Of a DNA stretch of 14,557 nt, positions 1-6,632 are shown one piece after another. Below the pieces are notes generated by a model, which ran no database searches, was not told the origin of the DNA, and saw nothing but the letters and a program-made list of their open reading frames with translations. Each line of letters opens with the position of its first letter. Within the stretch, counting starts at the first letter, position 1. The DNA is from Merdiplasma sp905207905 (GTDB lineage Bacteria; Bacillota; Clostridia; Lachnospirales; Lachnospiraceae). The DNA lies in assembly GCA_902475025.1 (NCBI GenBank), contig CABRXX010000065.1:1-14557 (forward strand), written 5' to 3'. The position numbers were made by a program, and so were the translations under genes.

Positions 1-1509
1 AATCAGAGGCATTCCCTTCTGAATCGCATCGGAAATGGCTTTCACCGTGCTGATATTGCTCACTACGCAGCCAACATCTGCCGGCAGTCCGCCGCTGGGC
101 ACCTTCCGTCCAGTCACTCTCTTGATCAGCATTTTCTCAGCACCCTGAGGATATTTGGTCTTGGCCACCACTACCTCCATGCCTTCACAGTCTGCCATCT
201 TGGCCTGCATCAGTTCAATGGCATCCGGCTTGTTATCCTCAATGACGATTACGCCCCGCTCTGCGTTCACCGTTTTCATCACAGCCTTCAGGCCGTATAC
301 CACGTCATCCGCAAATTCTAAGAGTACCCGATGATCCGCTGTCAGCAGGGGTTCGCATTCACAACCGTTTAACAAAATCGTATCAATAGGCTTTGGCGGT
401 TTAAGTTTTACAGAAGTGGGGAAACCTGCGCCGCCCATGCCAACGATGCCTGCTTCTTTCACGATCTCCACAATCTCATCAGGAGTCAGGCTGTCCAAAT
501 CACCCTTAGGCTGCACTGTTTCATCCAATGTATTCTTTCCATCCGATTTTATCACAACTGACAGGCAGGTACCTCTAGTAGCGTGTGCATGCTCCTCAAT
601 CGCGATCACCGTTCCGCTGACACTGGAATGGATATTGCTGCTGATAAAGCCTGCCGATTCGCCGATTTTCTGGCCCACCTTTACCGTATCGCCCACCTGT
701 ACCACAGGATTTGCCGGAGCGCCTGCATGCATGGACAGAGGAATCACCACTTCTTCCGGTTCTGGGAATCTCACCAGAGGCAGATGTTCCGTGTATTCCT
801 TCCTCTCAGAGGGATGCACACCGCCGTAGTACCCGTCCAGACGGTTTTCCCGAATGGATTTCACATAGTCGCTGATCACTTTCACATTTGTCTTGGAGTA
901 ATCACGCACCTGCACCGGCTGTTTCAAAAATTCTTCCAACCGTCCCTGTTTTTCCAATCTACGGTAGATCTTCTCCCAGGCACAGTCTTTGCTGCCGTCC
1001 ACTTCGCACTTGCCGTCTTTGGCGCCGCCGCACTGTCCGTTCACCAGGCTCTTGGAACAGTCCACGATGGGGCAGATACCTCCAGTGATATTTAAGTAAC
1101 ACTGGGCGCAGGCATCACAGCTTTTGGCAGTCAGAGCCATCCCGTGATGTCCCCTGTAATTCAGAGAATTGCTGGCTGCATACACAGGCTTGTCCGTCAG
1201 ATCCGCCATGGTCTGGATTCCCAGTCCGCAGGATACTACCAGCACATGCTCCGCATTCTCCGGAATCATGCCCTGCAGTTTTCTTTCTGTCTGAATTTTA
1301 TTGCACAAAAAATCAACCTTTGCACTGCCGATCACTGTTTTACCCTGTTCAGCCGCCAGTTTCGCAAGCTCATCACAATCTGGCTCGTCAACGGTATCAA
1401 ATTCCTTGAAGCATTTGTTACAGGCAACCAAGAACAGATTGTCCTTATCTGCCAGCAATGCTGCCAGTTCTTCGCTGCTTTTCAACTTATACTTGGTATA
1501 GTTTTCCAA
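1..1509 (-). CDS. MetV-RnfC fusion protein (methylene-THF reductase electron-transfer subunit), partial
   Basis: The reading frame is open from a TTG at 1509 to the window edge, giving 503 residues with the C-terminus missing. An in-frame stop lies at 1558-1560, and AAGGAAGG sits just before the TTG. Residues 1-180 are cysteine-rich and match the MetV / MTHFR C-terminal domain: CNKC at 30-33, CDACAQC at 131-137, GGICP at 143-147, then C151, NGQCGG at 157-162, C168 and C176. Residues about 240-503 match RnfC: a barrel-sandwich-like segment near 255-320, the NADH/FMN loop GMGGAGFP at 357-364, NGCECEP at 381-387, and KYPQGAEKML at 452-461. The missing end should hold RnfC's SLBB region and 4Fe-4S clusters. 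In acetogens, MetV and RnfC2 are subunits that deliver electrons to MetF in the methyl branch of the Wood-Ljungdahl pathway, so I infer the same role here. MetF itself is not seen; it may lie beyond position 1. PrdC-like RnfC paralogs are the main alternative, but the MetV part argues against them. Confidence 0.85.
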   Translation of the reverse strand, partial: MENYTKYKLKSSEELAALLADKDNLFLVACNKCFKEFDTVDEPDCDELAKLAAEQGKTVIGSAKVDFLCNKIQTERKLQGMIPENAEHVLVVSCGLGIQTMADLTDKPVYAASNSLNYRGHHGMALTAKSCDACAQCYLNITGGICPIVDCSKSLVNGQCGGAKDGKCEVDGSKDCAWEKIYRRLEKQGRLEEFLKQPVQVRDYSKTNVKVISDYVKSIRENRLDGYYGGVHPSERKEYTEHLPLVRFPEPEEVVIPLSMHAGAPANPVVQVGDTVKVGQKIGESAGFISSNIHSSVSGTVIAIEEHAHATRGTCLSVVIKSDGKNTLDETVQPKGDLDSLTPDEIVEIVKEAGIVGMGGAGFPTSVKLKPPKPIDTILLNGCECEPLLTADHRVLLEFADDVVYGLKAVMKTVNAERGVIVIEDNKPDAIELMQAKMADCEGMEVVVAKTKYPQGAEKMLIKRVTGRKVPSGGLPADVGCVVSNISTVKAISDAIQKGMPLI

Positions 1510-1629
1510 TCGCTCACCTTCCTTATGTATTTCTTCCTGAGGCCTTCCAGTATCCGCCTATTCTCCTATGCCTGGACAAAGAAAAGGAGACTGCAGGCAG
1601 AAATTTTCCGGTCTGCATATCCGCTTTTT

Positions 1630-1658
1630 ACTATAACACATAATAACTATATCGTCCA
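1630..1658 (-). promoter_or_regulatory. Candidate sigma-A promoter for the MetV-RnfC gene
   Basis: On the minus strand, a -35-like TGGACG (1653-1658) and a -10 TATAGT (1630-1635) are separated by 17 bases, and TGTG precedes the -10. Transcription would start near 1623, leaving a leader of about 115 bases. The candidate lies in the 205-base spacer after gpsA, so the fusion gene could be expressed independently of the upstream operon. I saw no convincing riboswitch fold in the leader. Confidence 0.5.
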
Positions 1659-1714
1659 GAGCAAACATAGTTTTTCCCACTGTTTTCCCAGAAGAATCCC
1701 GGGCGAAAAAGATG

Positions 1715-2722
1715 CTACCATGGCAGCAGAGGATTCTCAATCTTGGGATCCCGCTGCATCAGTTCTGCCACTGCTTCTCTTGGCTCCTTCCCTTCAAACA
1801 GAATGGCATGAACCTGCTCTATAATAGGCAGCTCCACCTGATACTTTCTGGCAAGGCCAAGGGCCGCTTTGGCAGAGTAAACTCCCTCCACTACCATATT
1901 TACTTCTTTCATGGCCTCCTCCATGGAAAACCCCTGTCCCATCAGCACTCCTGCCCTCCGATTTCTGCTGTGGACACTGGCGCAGGTTACAATCAAGTCG
2001 CCGATTCCGGTAAGTCCGGCAAAAGTCTCCGCCCTGCCTCCCATCTTTACCCCCAGCCGGGTAATCTCCGCCACGCCTCTGGTGATAAGCGCTGCCTTCG
2101 CATTGTCTCCGTATCCCAGGCCGTCCGCCATCCCCGCCGCTAAGGCAATAACATTTTTCAAAGCGCCGCCCAGCTCTATTCCTTTCATATCCGGACTGAT
2201 GTACACCCGAAAAACCGGACTGGCAAAAATCTTCTGGAGATATCTGGCCGTCTCCTCCCTGACTGCCCCTACCACACAGATGGTAGGCAGCCCCCGGCTC
2301 ACTTCCTCCGCATGGCTTGGCCCGGAAAGCACTGCCGCTTCTGCTCCCGGTATCTCTTCTGTGATCATATCCGTCATGGTAGCGAAGGTGCCCTCTTCAA
2401 TACCTTTTGACACATCCACCAGGATGGTACCCGGTTTCACCCAGGGACTGATCCTTTTACAGGTCGTTCTCATCTGGGAGGAGGGCACTGCCAGCACCAG
2501 CACGTGCTTCCCCCGCATAGCCTGATCCAGTTCCGCAGTGATTTTGATCTCATCAGGGATTCTTACCCCCGGCAGTTTATTCTCATGGAGCCTGGTCTGA
2601 TCCAAACGTTTTGCTTCCTCCGGTCTATGGGACCACAGCGTCACCTGCTGTCCATTATTGCTCAGTAAAATAGCCAGAGCGGTTCCCCAGCTTCCGGCTC
2701 CCAAAATTCCGATTTCCGCCAT
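1715..2722 (-). CDS. gpsA: Glycerol-3-phosphate dehydrogenase [NAD(P)+]
   Basis: This cytoplasmic enzyme reduces dihydroxyacetone phosphate to sn-glycerol-3-phosphate, the backbone of phospholipids. The 335 residues are the normal family length. A Rossmann dinucleotide loop GAGSWG lies at residues 8-13, VSKG at 104-107 and SGPSHAEE at 133-140. The catalytic-lysine segment GALKN is at 186-190 (K189), followed by GDNAKAALITRG at 205-216. The ATG is preceded by GGAGG with good spacing. The gene lies 252 bases downstream of plsY, whose enzyme consumes its product, so a shared pathway is clear. No strong Rho-independent terminator is visible after the stop. Confidence 0.97.
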   Translation of the reverse strand: MAEIGILGAGSWGTALAILLSNNGQQVTLWSHRPEEAKRLDQTRLHENKLPGVRIPDEIKITAELDQAMRGKHVLVLAVPSSQMRTTCKRISPWVKPGTILVDVSKGIEEGTFATMTDMITEEIPGAEAAVLSGPSHAEEVSRGLPTICVVGAVREETARYLQKIFASPVFRVYISPDMKGIELGGALKNVIALAAGMADGLGYGDNAKAALITRGVAEITRLGVKMGGRAETFAGLTGIGDLIVTCASVHSRNRRAGVLMGQGFSMEEAMKEVNMVVEGVYSAKAALGLARKYQVELPIIEQVHAILFEGKEPREAVAELMQRDPKIENPLLPW

Positions 2723-2811
2723 ATTTTCCTCCTTATTTTTCTATTCTTCCGTTTTTCTCTTTTTCGTACGCTTGTCCGATACGTCGCTTTCTCAGGAAAA
2801 CGTCTTATTTC

Positions 2812-2850
2812 TGCAGCAGCCCTCTCTTACGAACTCAAAAGGCTGCTGCA
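2812..2850. repeat. Inverted repeat, stem-loop in the plsY-gpsA spacer
   Basis: The arms TGCAGCAGCC (2812-2821) and GGCTGCTGCA (2841-2850) are perfectly complementary over 10 bp and enclose a 19-base loop that can pair further with wobbles. On the minus strand it would form in the operon mRNA about 90 bases before gpsA. No U-tract follows, so it looks more like an mRNA processing or stability element than a terminator. Confidence 0.6.
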
Positions 2851-2872
2851 AAGCAGGAGCAGCTCAACTTCA

Positions 2873-2886
2873 CACACCCGGGTGTG
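2873..2886. repeat. 14-bp perfect palindrome (CACACCCGGGTGTG)
   Basis: The sequence reads identically on both strands. It lies in the plsY-gpsA spacer, 22 bases on the plsY side of the larger inverted repeat. It could be a protein-binding site or a small RNA hairpin. No promoter-like element was recognised next to it. Confidence 0.5.
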
Positions 2887-2974
2887 CAAAGCCTTCCCTC
2901 TCTGCATTGCGGCAGCCTCTCTTATTTCCTCATGCATCTTTACAGGCCAAGCTTCCCGGCTTATTCGCTCCAAC

Positions 2975-3625
2975 TTAGATCTCCGGTTTTTTCTTTCCAA
3001 GATAAGTTTTGCGCTCTGTCCCATTTAACAGCCGCTTAATATTTTCGCGATGTTTCCAGAAAGCCAGCAAAGCCAGGAACAAAGCCACTCCATACATCTC
3101 ATTTAAATGAGCCTGATCCATTCCAAAATAGCCGTTCTGACCAAGAATAGGAAGCTCAATGAGAATACCTACATACACCAAAATGGAACCAAGAGACACA
3201 TAGTGGGTGAGAAACAAGGTGCCAAAAAAAGTAATAATTCCGCACACAGACATAATAGGATTAAAGGACAGCACCAATCCTGCCGTAGCCGCAATCCCCT
3301 TTCCTCCCCGAAAGCCCAGATAAAAGGGGAAATTGTGCCCCAGGATCACGCCTGCCGCCGCATAAAAGGTAAGCAGCGGAAGCTGCTGCTGATACTGCTT
3401 TCCAAAAAGCATCCGCACCAGCACCACTGCAAAAATGCATTTCAGGCAGTCTCCTGCAAAAGTAAGAAAACCTGCCTTTCTCCCCAAAGTCCGCATCATA
3501 TTGGTAGTCCCTGCATTGCCGCTGCCATAATCTCGGATGTCAATCCCATTCATTTTTCCAATAATATAGCTGGTCTGAAACAGGCCGAACACATAGCCGA
3601 TGGCCAGACAAATGATTCTGATCAT
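2975..3625 (-). CDS. plsY: Acyl-phosphate:glycerol-3-phosphate acyltransferase PlsY
   Basis: PlsY is an integral membrane enzyme that transfers an acyl group from acyl-phosphate to sn-glycerol-3-phosphate, making lysophosphatidic acid in the first step of membrane phospholipid synthesis. The 216 residues are mostly hydrophobic and would form several membrane spans. The signature loops are present: GSGNAGTTN at residues 34-42, and GHNFPFYLGFRGGKG at 96-110, the glycine-rich substrate site. The ATG follows the der stop by two bases, and GGAG inside the end of der serves as its ribosome binding site, so translational coupling with der is likely. GpsA, next downstream, supplies the substrate. Confidence 0.97.
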   Translation of the reverse strand: MIRIICLAIGYVFGLFQTSYIIGKMNGIDIRDYGSGNAGTTNMMRTLGRKAGFLTFAGDCLKCIFAVVLVRMLFGKQYQQQLPLLTFYAAAGVILGHNFPFYLGFRGGKGIAATAGLVLSFNPIMSVCGIITFFGTLFLTHYVSLGSILVYVGILIELPILGQNGYFGMDQAHLNEMYGVALFLALLAFWKHRENIKRLLNGTERKTYLGKKKPEI

Positions 3626-3627
3626 TT

Positions 3628-4956
3628 CTAGTTCTCCTTATCTTTCCGCTCGCGAATAATGAATTTCAAAGAGGTGCCCTTAAATCCAAAGGTATCCCGG
3701 ATCTTGTTCTCAATATATCTTGTATAAGAAAAATGCATCAGTTCTTTATCATTTACAAAAATTACAAACGTAGGAGGCTTGATGGCCACCTGAGTAATGT
3801 AAAACAGCTTCAAGCGTTTGCCCTTGTCAGAAGGAGGCTGCTGAAGAGCCACTGCCTCTGCCATAATCTCATTGAGCACACCAGTTCCCACCCTCATGCT
3901 CTGGTTGGCAATCACCATATCAATGCACTCAAAAAGCTTCGGCAAACGCTGGCCTGTCTGGGCAGAAATAAACAAAATTTCCGCATAGGGCATAAAAGAC
4001 AGAGTATCCCGTACCTTTGCCGTAAACCTATAGATCGTCTTGTCATCTTTTGCAATGGCATCCCACTTATTGACTGCCACGATAATGCCCTTGCCTCGAT
4101 CATGCGCAATCCCGGCAATCTTAGCATCCTGCTCCGTAACCCCTTCTGTGGCATCGATCAGAAGCACCACCACATCTGCCCGCTCCACTGCAGTGACCGT
4201 GCGGATAATGCTGTATCGCTCCAGATCCTCCTTGATCTTATTCTTTCTGCGGAGTCCTGCCGTATCAATAAATACATACTCCCGATCCTGCCATTTTACC
4301 GCAGCATCCACCGCATCCCTGGTGGTTCCTGCGATATCGGACACAATCAGCCGCTGTTCACCCAGCAGTTTATTCACCAGGGAAGATTTTCCTACATTAG
4401 GTTTTCCCACAATGGCGATTCTGGGACGGTCATCCTCTTCCTCTGCCATCTGCTGTTCCCCAAAGTGCTTCATCACCTCATCTAAAAGATCGCCGATCCC
4501 GGTGCGATTGGCAGCAGAAATCGGATGAGGATCTCCGATACCCAAATTATAAAACTCATAGACCTCTGCCATTTCTTTCTGATAGCTGTCTACCTTGTTC
4601 ACCACCAGCACCACGGGTTTGTGGGAACGGCGAAGCATATCTGCCACCTTGGAATCCGAATCTACCAGCCCCTGCTTTACATCTGTCATAAAAAGAATCA
4701 CATCCGCAGTGTCGATGGCAATCTGAGCCTGATCCCGCATTTGAGATAAAATCACATCACTGCTGTCCGGCTCAATACCTCCAGTATCAATCAAGGTGAA
4801 CGCTGTGTTCAGCCACTCCACATCCGCATAGATGCGGTCTCTGGTGACTCCAGGTGTATCCTTGATAATAGATATATTTTCTCCGGCCAGGGCATTAAAT
4901 AACGTAGATTTCCCCACATTAGGCCTGCCTACAATGGCCACAATTGGTTTGCTCAT
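3628..4956 (-). CDS. der: Ribosome biogenesis GTPase Der (EngA)
   Basis: Der is a double GTPase required for maturation of the 50S ribosomal subunit. The 442 residues show two tandem G domains and a C-terminal KH-like domain. Domain 1 has GRPNVGKST at 10-18, DTGG at 57-60 and NKVD at 120-123. Domain 2 has GKPNVGKSS at 184-192, DTAG at 231-234 and NKWD at 296-299. The KH-like part covers about 350-442. AGGAGG overlaps the last codons of the upstream radical SAM gene, and the gap is only three bases. The gene therefore sits in a coupled row of DUF512 protein, Der and PlsY. Confidence 0.98.
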   Translation of the reverse strand: MSKPIVAIVGRPNVGKSTLFNALAGENISIIKDTPGVTRDRIYADVEWLNTAFTLIDTGGIEPDSSDVILSQMRDQAQIAIDTADVILFMTDVKQGLVDSDSKVADMLRRSHKPVVLVVNKVDSYQKEMAEVYEFYNLGIGDPHPISAANRTGIGDLLDEVMKHFGEQQMAEEEDDRPRIAIVGKPNVGKSSLVNKLLGEQRLIVSDIAGTTRDAVDAAVKWQDREYVFIDTAGLRRKNKIKEDLERYSIIRTVTAVERADVVVLLIDATEGVTEQDAKIAGIAHDRGKGIIVAVNKWDAIAKDDKTIYRFTAKVRDTLSFMPYAEILFISAQTGQRLPKLFECIDMVIANQSMRVGTGVLNEIMAEAVALQQPPSDKGKRLKLFYITQVAIKPPTFVIFVNDKELMHFSYTRYIENKIRDTFGFKGTSLKFIIRERKDKEN

Positions 4957-4959
4957 ACA

Positions 4960-6279
4960 TCAACCTCCTAAAACTTCCTGTACAAAACACTGACCGCTTG
5001 ATTTTACAATACGGATAGGAATTTGTAAAGTTTTTTCCAGCTCCTCCACAGAAACGTCATCCAGAAATACGTTTTCCCCGTCCCGAAGCATATTTCCAGA
5101 GAGCAGAAGACGCTCCCCCAGTTCTTTTTCTGAAAGCTGCACCTTAAGATCCTGACCGGTAATCAGACCTGACACCGTGATCTGTTCCCCGAAAAACTGG
5201 TTATCAATCTCATATACATGAGCCTGAAGTCCCGGAAACTTTTCCTTTATCTGATCTAGAAGATTTCGGATCACCGGCCCTGCCAGCTTTCCGGTAGCCA
5301 CAGAAAGGTGTCTCTTCCGTCCATCTCCCGAAAGTCCGTCCAGGTATTTTTCCACCTCCCGGCACAGCAAACGCACCATGCCTACGCCATTTTCCAACTG
5401 CAAATATCCATCATAGCTTTCTTCCCCCGGCACAGGCCTTTCCGCCAAAAAATACCATTCATCGCTTCCATGTACCAGATGGGTACCGTATTTTTCCCAG
5501 TAGTAACCCTGCCATTTTTCAATCGTCCCCAGAACCTGTTCCGCTTCCTGTTTTCCAAAGGGGAGCAGCGGTGTCAAATGTTCCCGAAATTTCGTAAGTC
5601 CCACCGGCACCACGGAAACGCTTCTAAGATAAGGAAGATACCGTTCCATTTGAGCCAGGGAATACTCAAGCTCCTCACCGTCATTGTATCCCCGGCATAG
5701 CACGATCTGACCATTCATCTCAATTCCCGCCTCATACAGTCTCCGAATTTTCTCAAACGCCTCCCCGGCAAATCGATTGTTCAGCATTTTACAGCGCAGA
5801 TCCGGATTCATGGTCTGGAAAGAAATATTGATCGGTTCCAAATGATATTTAATGATTCTGTCAATATCATGATCACTCATATTCGTAAGCGTCACATAGT
5901 TGCCTTGGAGAAAAGACAGTCTGGAATCGTCATCTTTAAAATATAAAGTTTCCCGCATTCCCTTTGGCATCTGATCAATAAAACAAAAGATACAGTGATT
6001 CCTGCAGGAACGATACTCATCCATAAGACCGTTTTCAAAGGTCAGCCCCAGATCTTCCTCAAATTCTTTCTCAATCTCCAACTCCCATTCTTCACCATCC
6101 GCCTTTCTCACCAGCAGTTCCAGGTATTCCTCATTGGTCAGGTAATGATAATCAAAAATATCCTCCACCTGCTCCCCGTTCACAGAAAGAAGCACATCCC
6201 CCGGTTCCAATTCCAGCTCTGCTCCAATGCTCCCTGGTTCTACAGCCTGGATTTTATGTTCAAAAATTTTCTTTTTCAT
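4960..6279 (-). CDS. DUF512-family radical SAM protein with N-terminal PDZ-like domain
   Basis: Residues (numbered from the chosen start) about 8-45 form a PDZ-like segment, including VEPGS and the stretch GDVLLSVNG. The radical SAM cysteines follow as CRNHCIFC at 92-99, a CX3CX2C cluster motif, and the next residues FIDQMPKGMR are typical of the DUF512 (TIGR03279-like) family. The C-terminal half matches DUF512. The substrate is unknown; members are found beside der in Clostridia and also in cyanobacteria. The first ATG (6288) abuts AAAGG with no spacing, whereas the ATG at 6279 has AAAGGA with an 8-base gap, so I chose 6279 (439 residues). The three-base gap to der suggests one transcript and perhaps a role in ribosome or tRNA chemistry, but that is inference only. 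Confidence 0.92.
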   Translation of the reverse strand: MKKKIFEHKIQAVEPGSIGAELELEPGDVLLSVNGEQVEDIFDYHYLTNEEYLELLVRKADGEEWELEIEKEFEEDLGLTFENGLMDEYRSCRNHCIFCFIDQMPKGMRETLYFKDDDSRLSFLQGNYVTLTNMSDHDIDRIIKYHLEPINISFQTMNPDLRCKMLNNRFAGEAFEKIRRLYEAGIEMNGQIVLCRGYNDGEELEYSLAQMERYLPYLRSVSVVPVGLTKFREHLTPLLPFGKQEAEQVLGTIEKWQGYYWEKYGTHLVHGSDEWYFLAERPVPGEESYDGYLQLENGVGMVRLLCREVEKYLDGLSGDGRKRHLSVATGKLAGPVIRNLLDQIKEKFPGLQAHVYEIDNQFFGEQITVSGLITGQDLKVQLSEKELGERLLLSGNMLRDGENVFLDDVSVEELEKTLQIPIRIVKSSGQCFVQEVLGG

Positions 6280-6361
6280 ACAGTCCATCCTTTTATAAAC
6301 TATCTTAATTCAATTATCTTTCTGGCACTTCCTTGATAAACGATCCTCTTTCACTGACGCT

Positions 6362-6390
6362 ATCATACCCTCTGCCAGCACAAAATGCAA
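6362..6390 (-). promoter_or_regulatory. Candidate promoter for the DUF512-der-plsY-gpsA operon
   Basis: On the minus strand, a -35-like TTGCAT (6385-6390) and a -10 TATGAT (6362-6367, five of six consensus) are 17 bases apart. Transcription would begin near 6355, about 75 bases ahead of the chosen ATG. A weaker TTGCAT / TATAGC pair lies further upstream, overlapping the palindrome at 6487-6503. Confidence 0.55.
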
Positions 6391-6486
6391 CCTTTCCAAA
6401 AGATTTTGTTCTGAAATAAAGACAGTTCTCCGGCACAATAGGCTTGACTCTTTCCATTGTAACATGCTATAACTTAGGTTGTGGAT

Positions 6487-6503
6487 GTATGCAATCTGCA
6501 TAC
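6487..6503. promoter_or_regulatory. 17-bp operator-like palindrome upstream of prs
   Basis: The arms GTATGCA and TGCATAC are perfect inverted 7-mers around the three-base centre ATC. The site ends three bases before the -35 element of the candidate prs promoter. That places it where an activator could bind, or where one protein could act on both divergent promoters. The binding protein is not identifiable from this window. Confidence 0.5.
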
Positions 6504-6506
6504 GTT

Positions 6507-6536
6507 TTGATTTCACAGGAATTTCTTTCCTATAAA
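6507..6536 (+). promoter_or_regulatory. prs: Candidate promoter for prs
   Basis: A -35-like TTGATT (6507-6512) and a -10 TATAAA (6531-6536) are separated by 18 bases. Transcription would start near 6543, leaving a leader of about 90 bases before the prs ATG. The operator-like palindrome abuts the -35 element on its upstream side. Confidence 0.5.
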
Positions 6537-6632
6537 ACAAAACGTGCTCCGCAGGATTCTTTTGGACAATTCATTTCATAATTCAACAAAACAAGTGATT
6601 ATCAACAGATACACTTTTACGGAGGTGCCCTA

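Larger units (their letters stand above)
2723..2974. other. plsY-gpsA spacer with hairpin and palindrome, no gene
   Basis: This 252-base gap is unusual within an otherwise tightly packed gene row. It carries a 10-bp inverted repeat and a 14-bp perfect palindrome, listed separately. The short reading frames across it begin inside plsY or lack a credible ribosome binding site, so I call no gene. It could attenuate or process the transcript before gpsA. Confidence 0.6.
6280..6632. other. Divergent intergenic region between the DUF512 operon and prs
   Basis: These 353 bases separate two divergently transcribed units. They hold promoter candidates for each strand and a 17-bp palindrome, listed separately. 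A 76-codon minus-strand frame (6310-6540, TTG start) crosses it. It has a GGAG-like element but no recognisable domain and overlaps the promoter elements, so I do not call it a gene. The rest is AT-rich leader sequence. Confidence 0.6.

Noticed and set aside
416..1095. Plus-strand reading frames of 137 and 170 codons
   Set aside because: They lie antisense to the MetV-RnfC gene, have no recognisable domain and are explained as shadows of its codon pattern.
1144..1824. Plus-strand 226-codon frame across the gpsA-metV spacer
   Set aside because: It overlaps two convincing minus-strand genes and the promoter candidate, has no domain and no good ribosome site.
2827..3024. Minus-strand 65-codon frame after plsY
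   Set aside because: It begins inside the plsY end in another frame; the sequence is low-complexity and unlike any family I know.
6310..6540. Minus-strand 76-codon frame upstream of the DUF512 gene
   Set aside because: TTG start, no recognisable domain, and it covers the predicted promoter and operator. A GGAG-like element is the only support.
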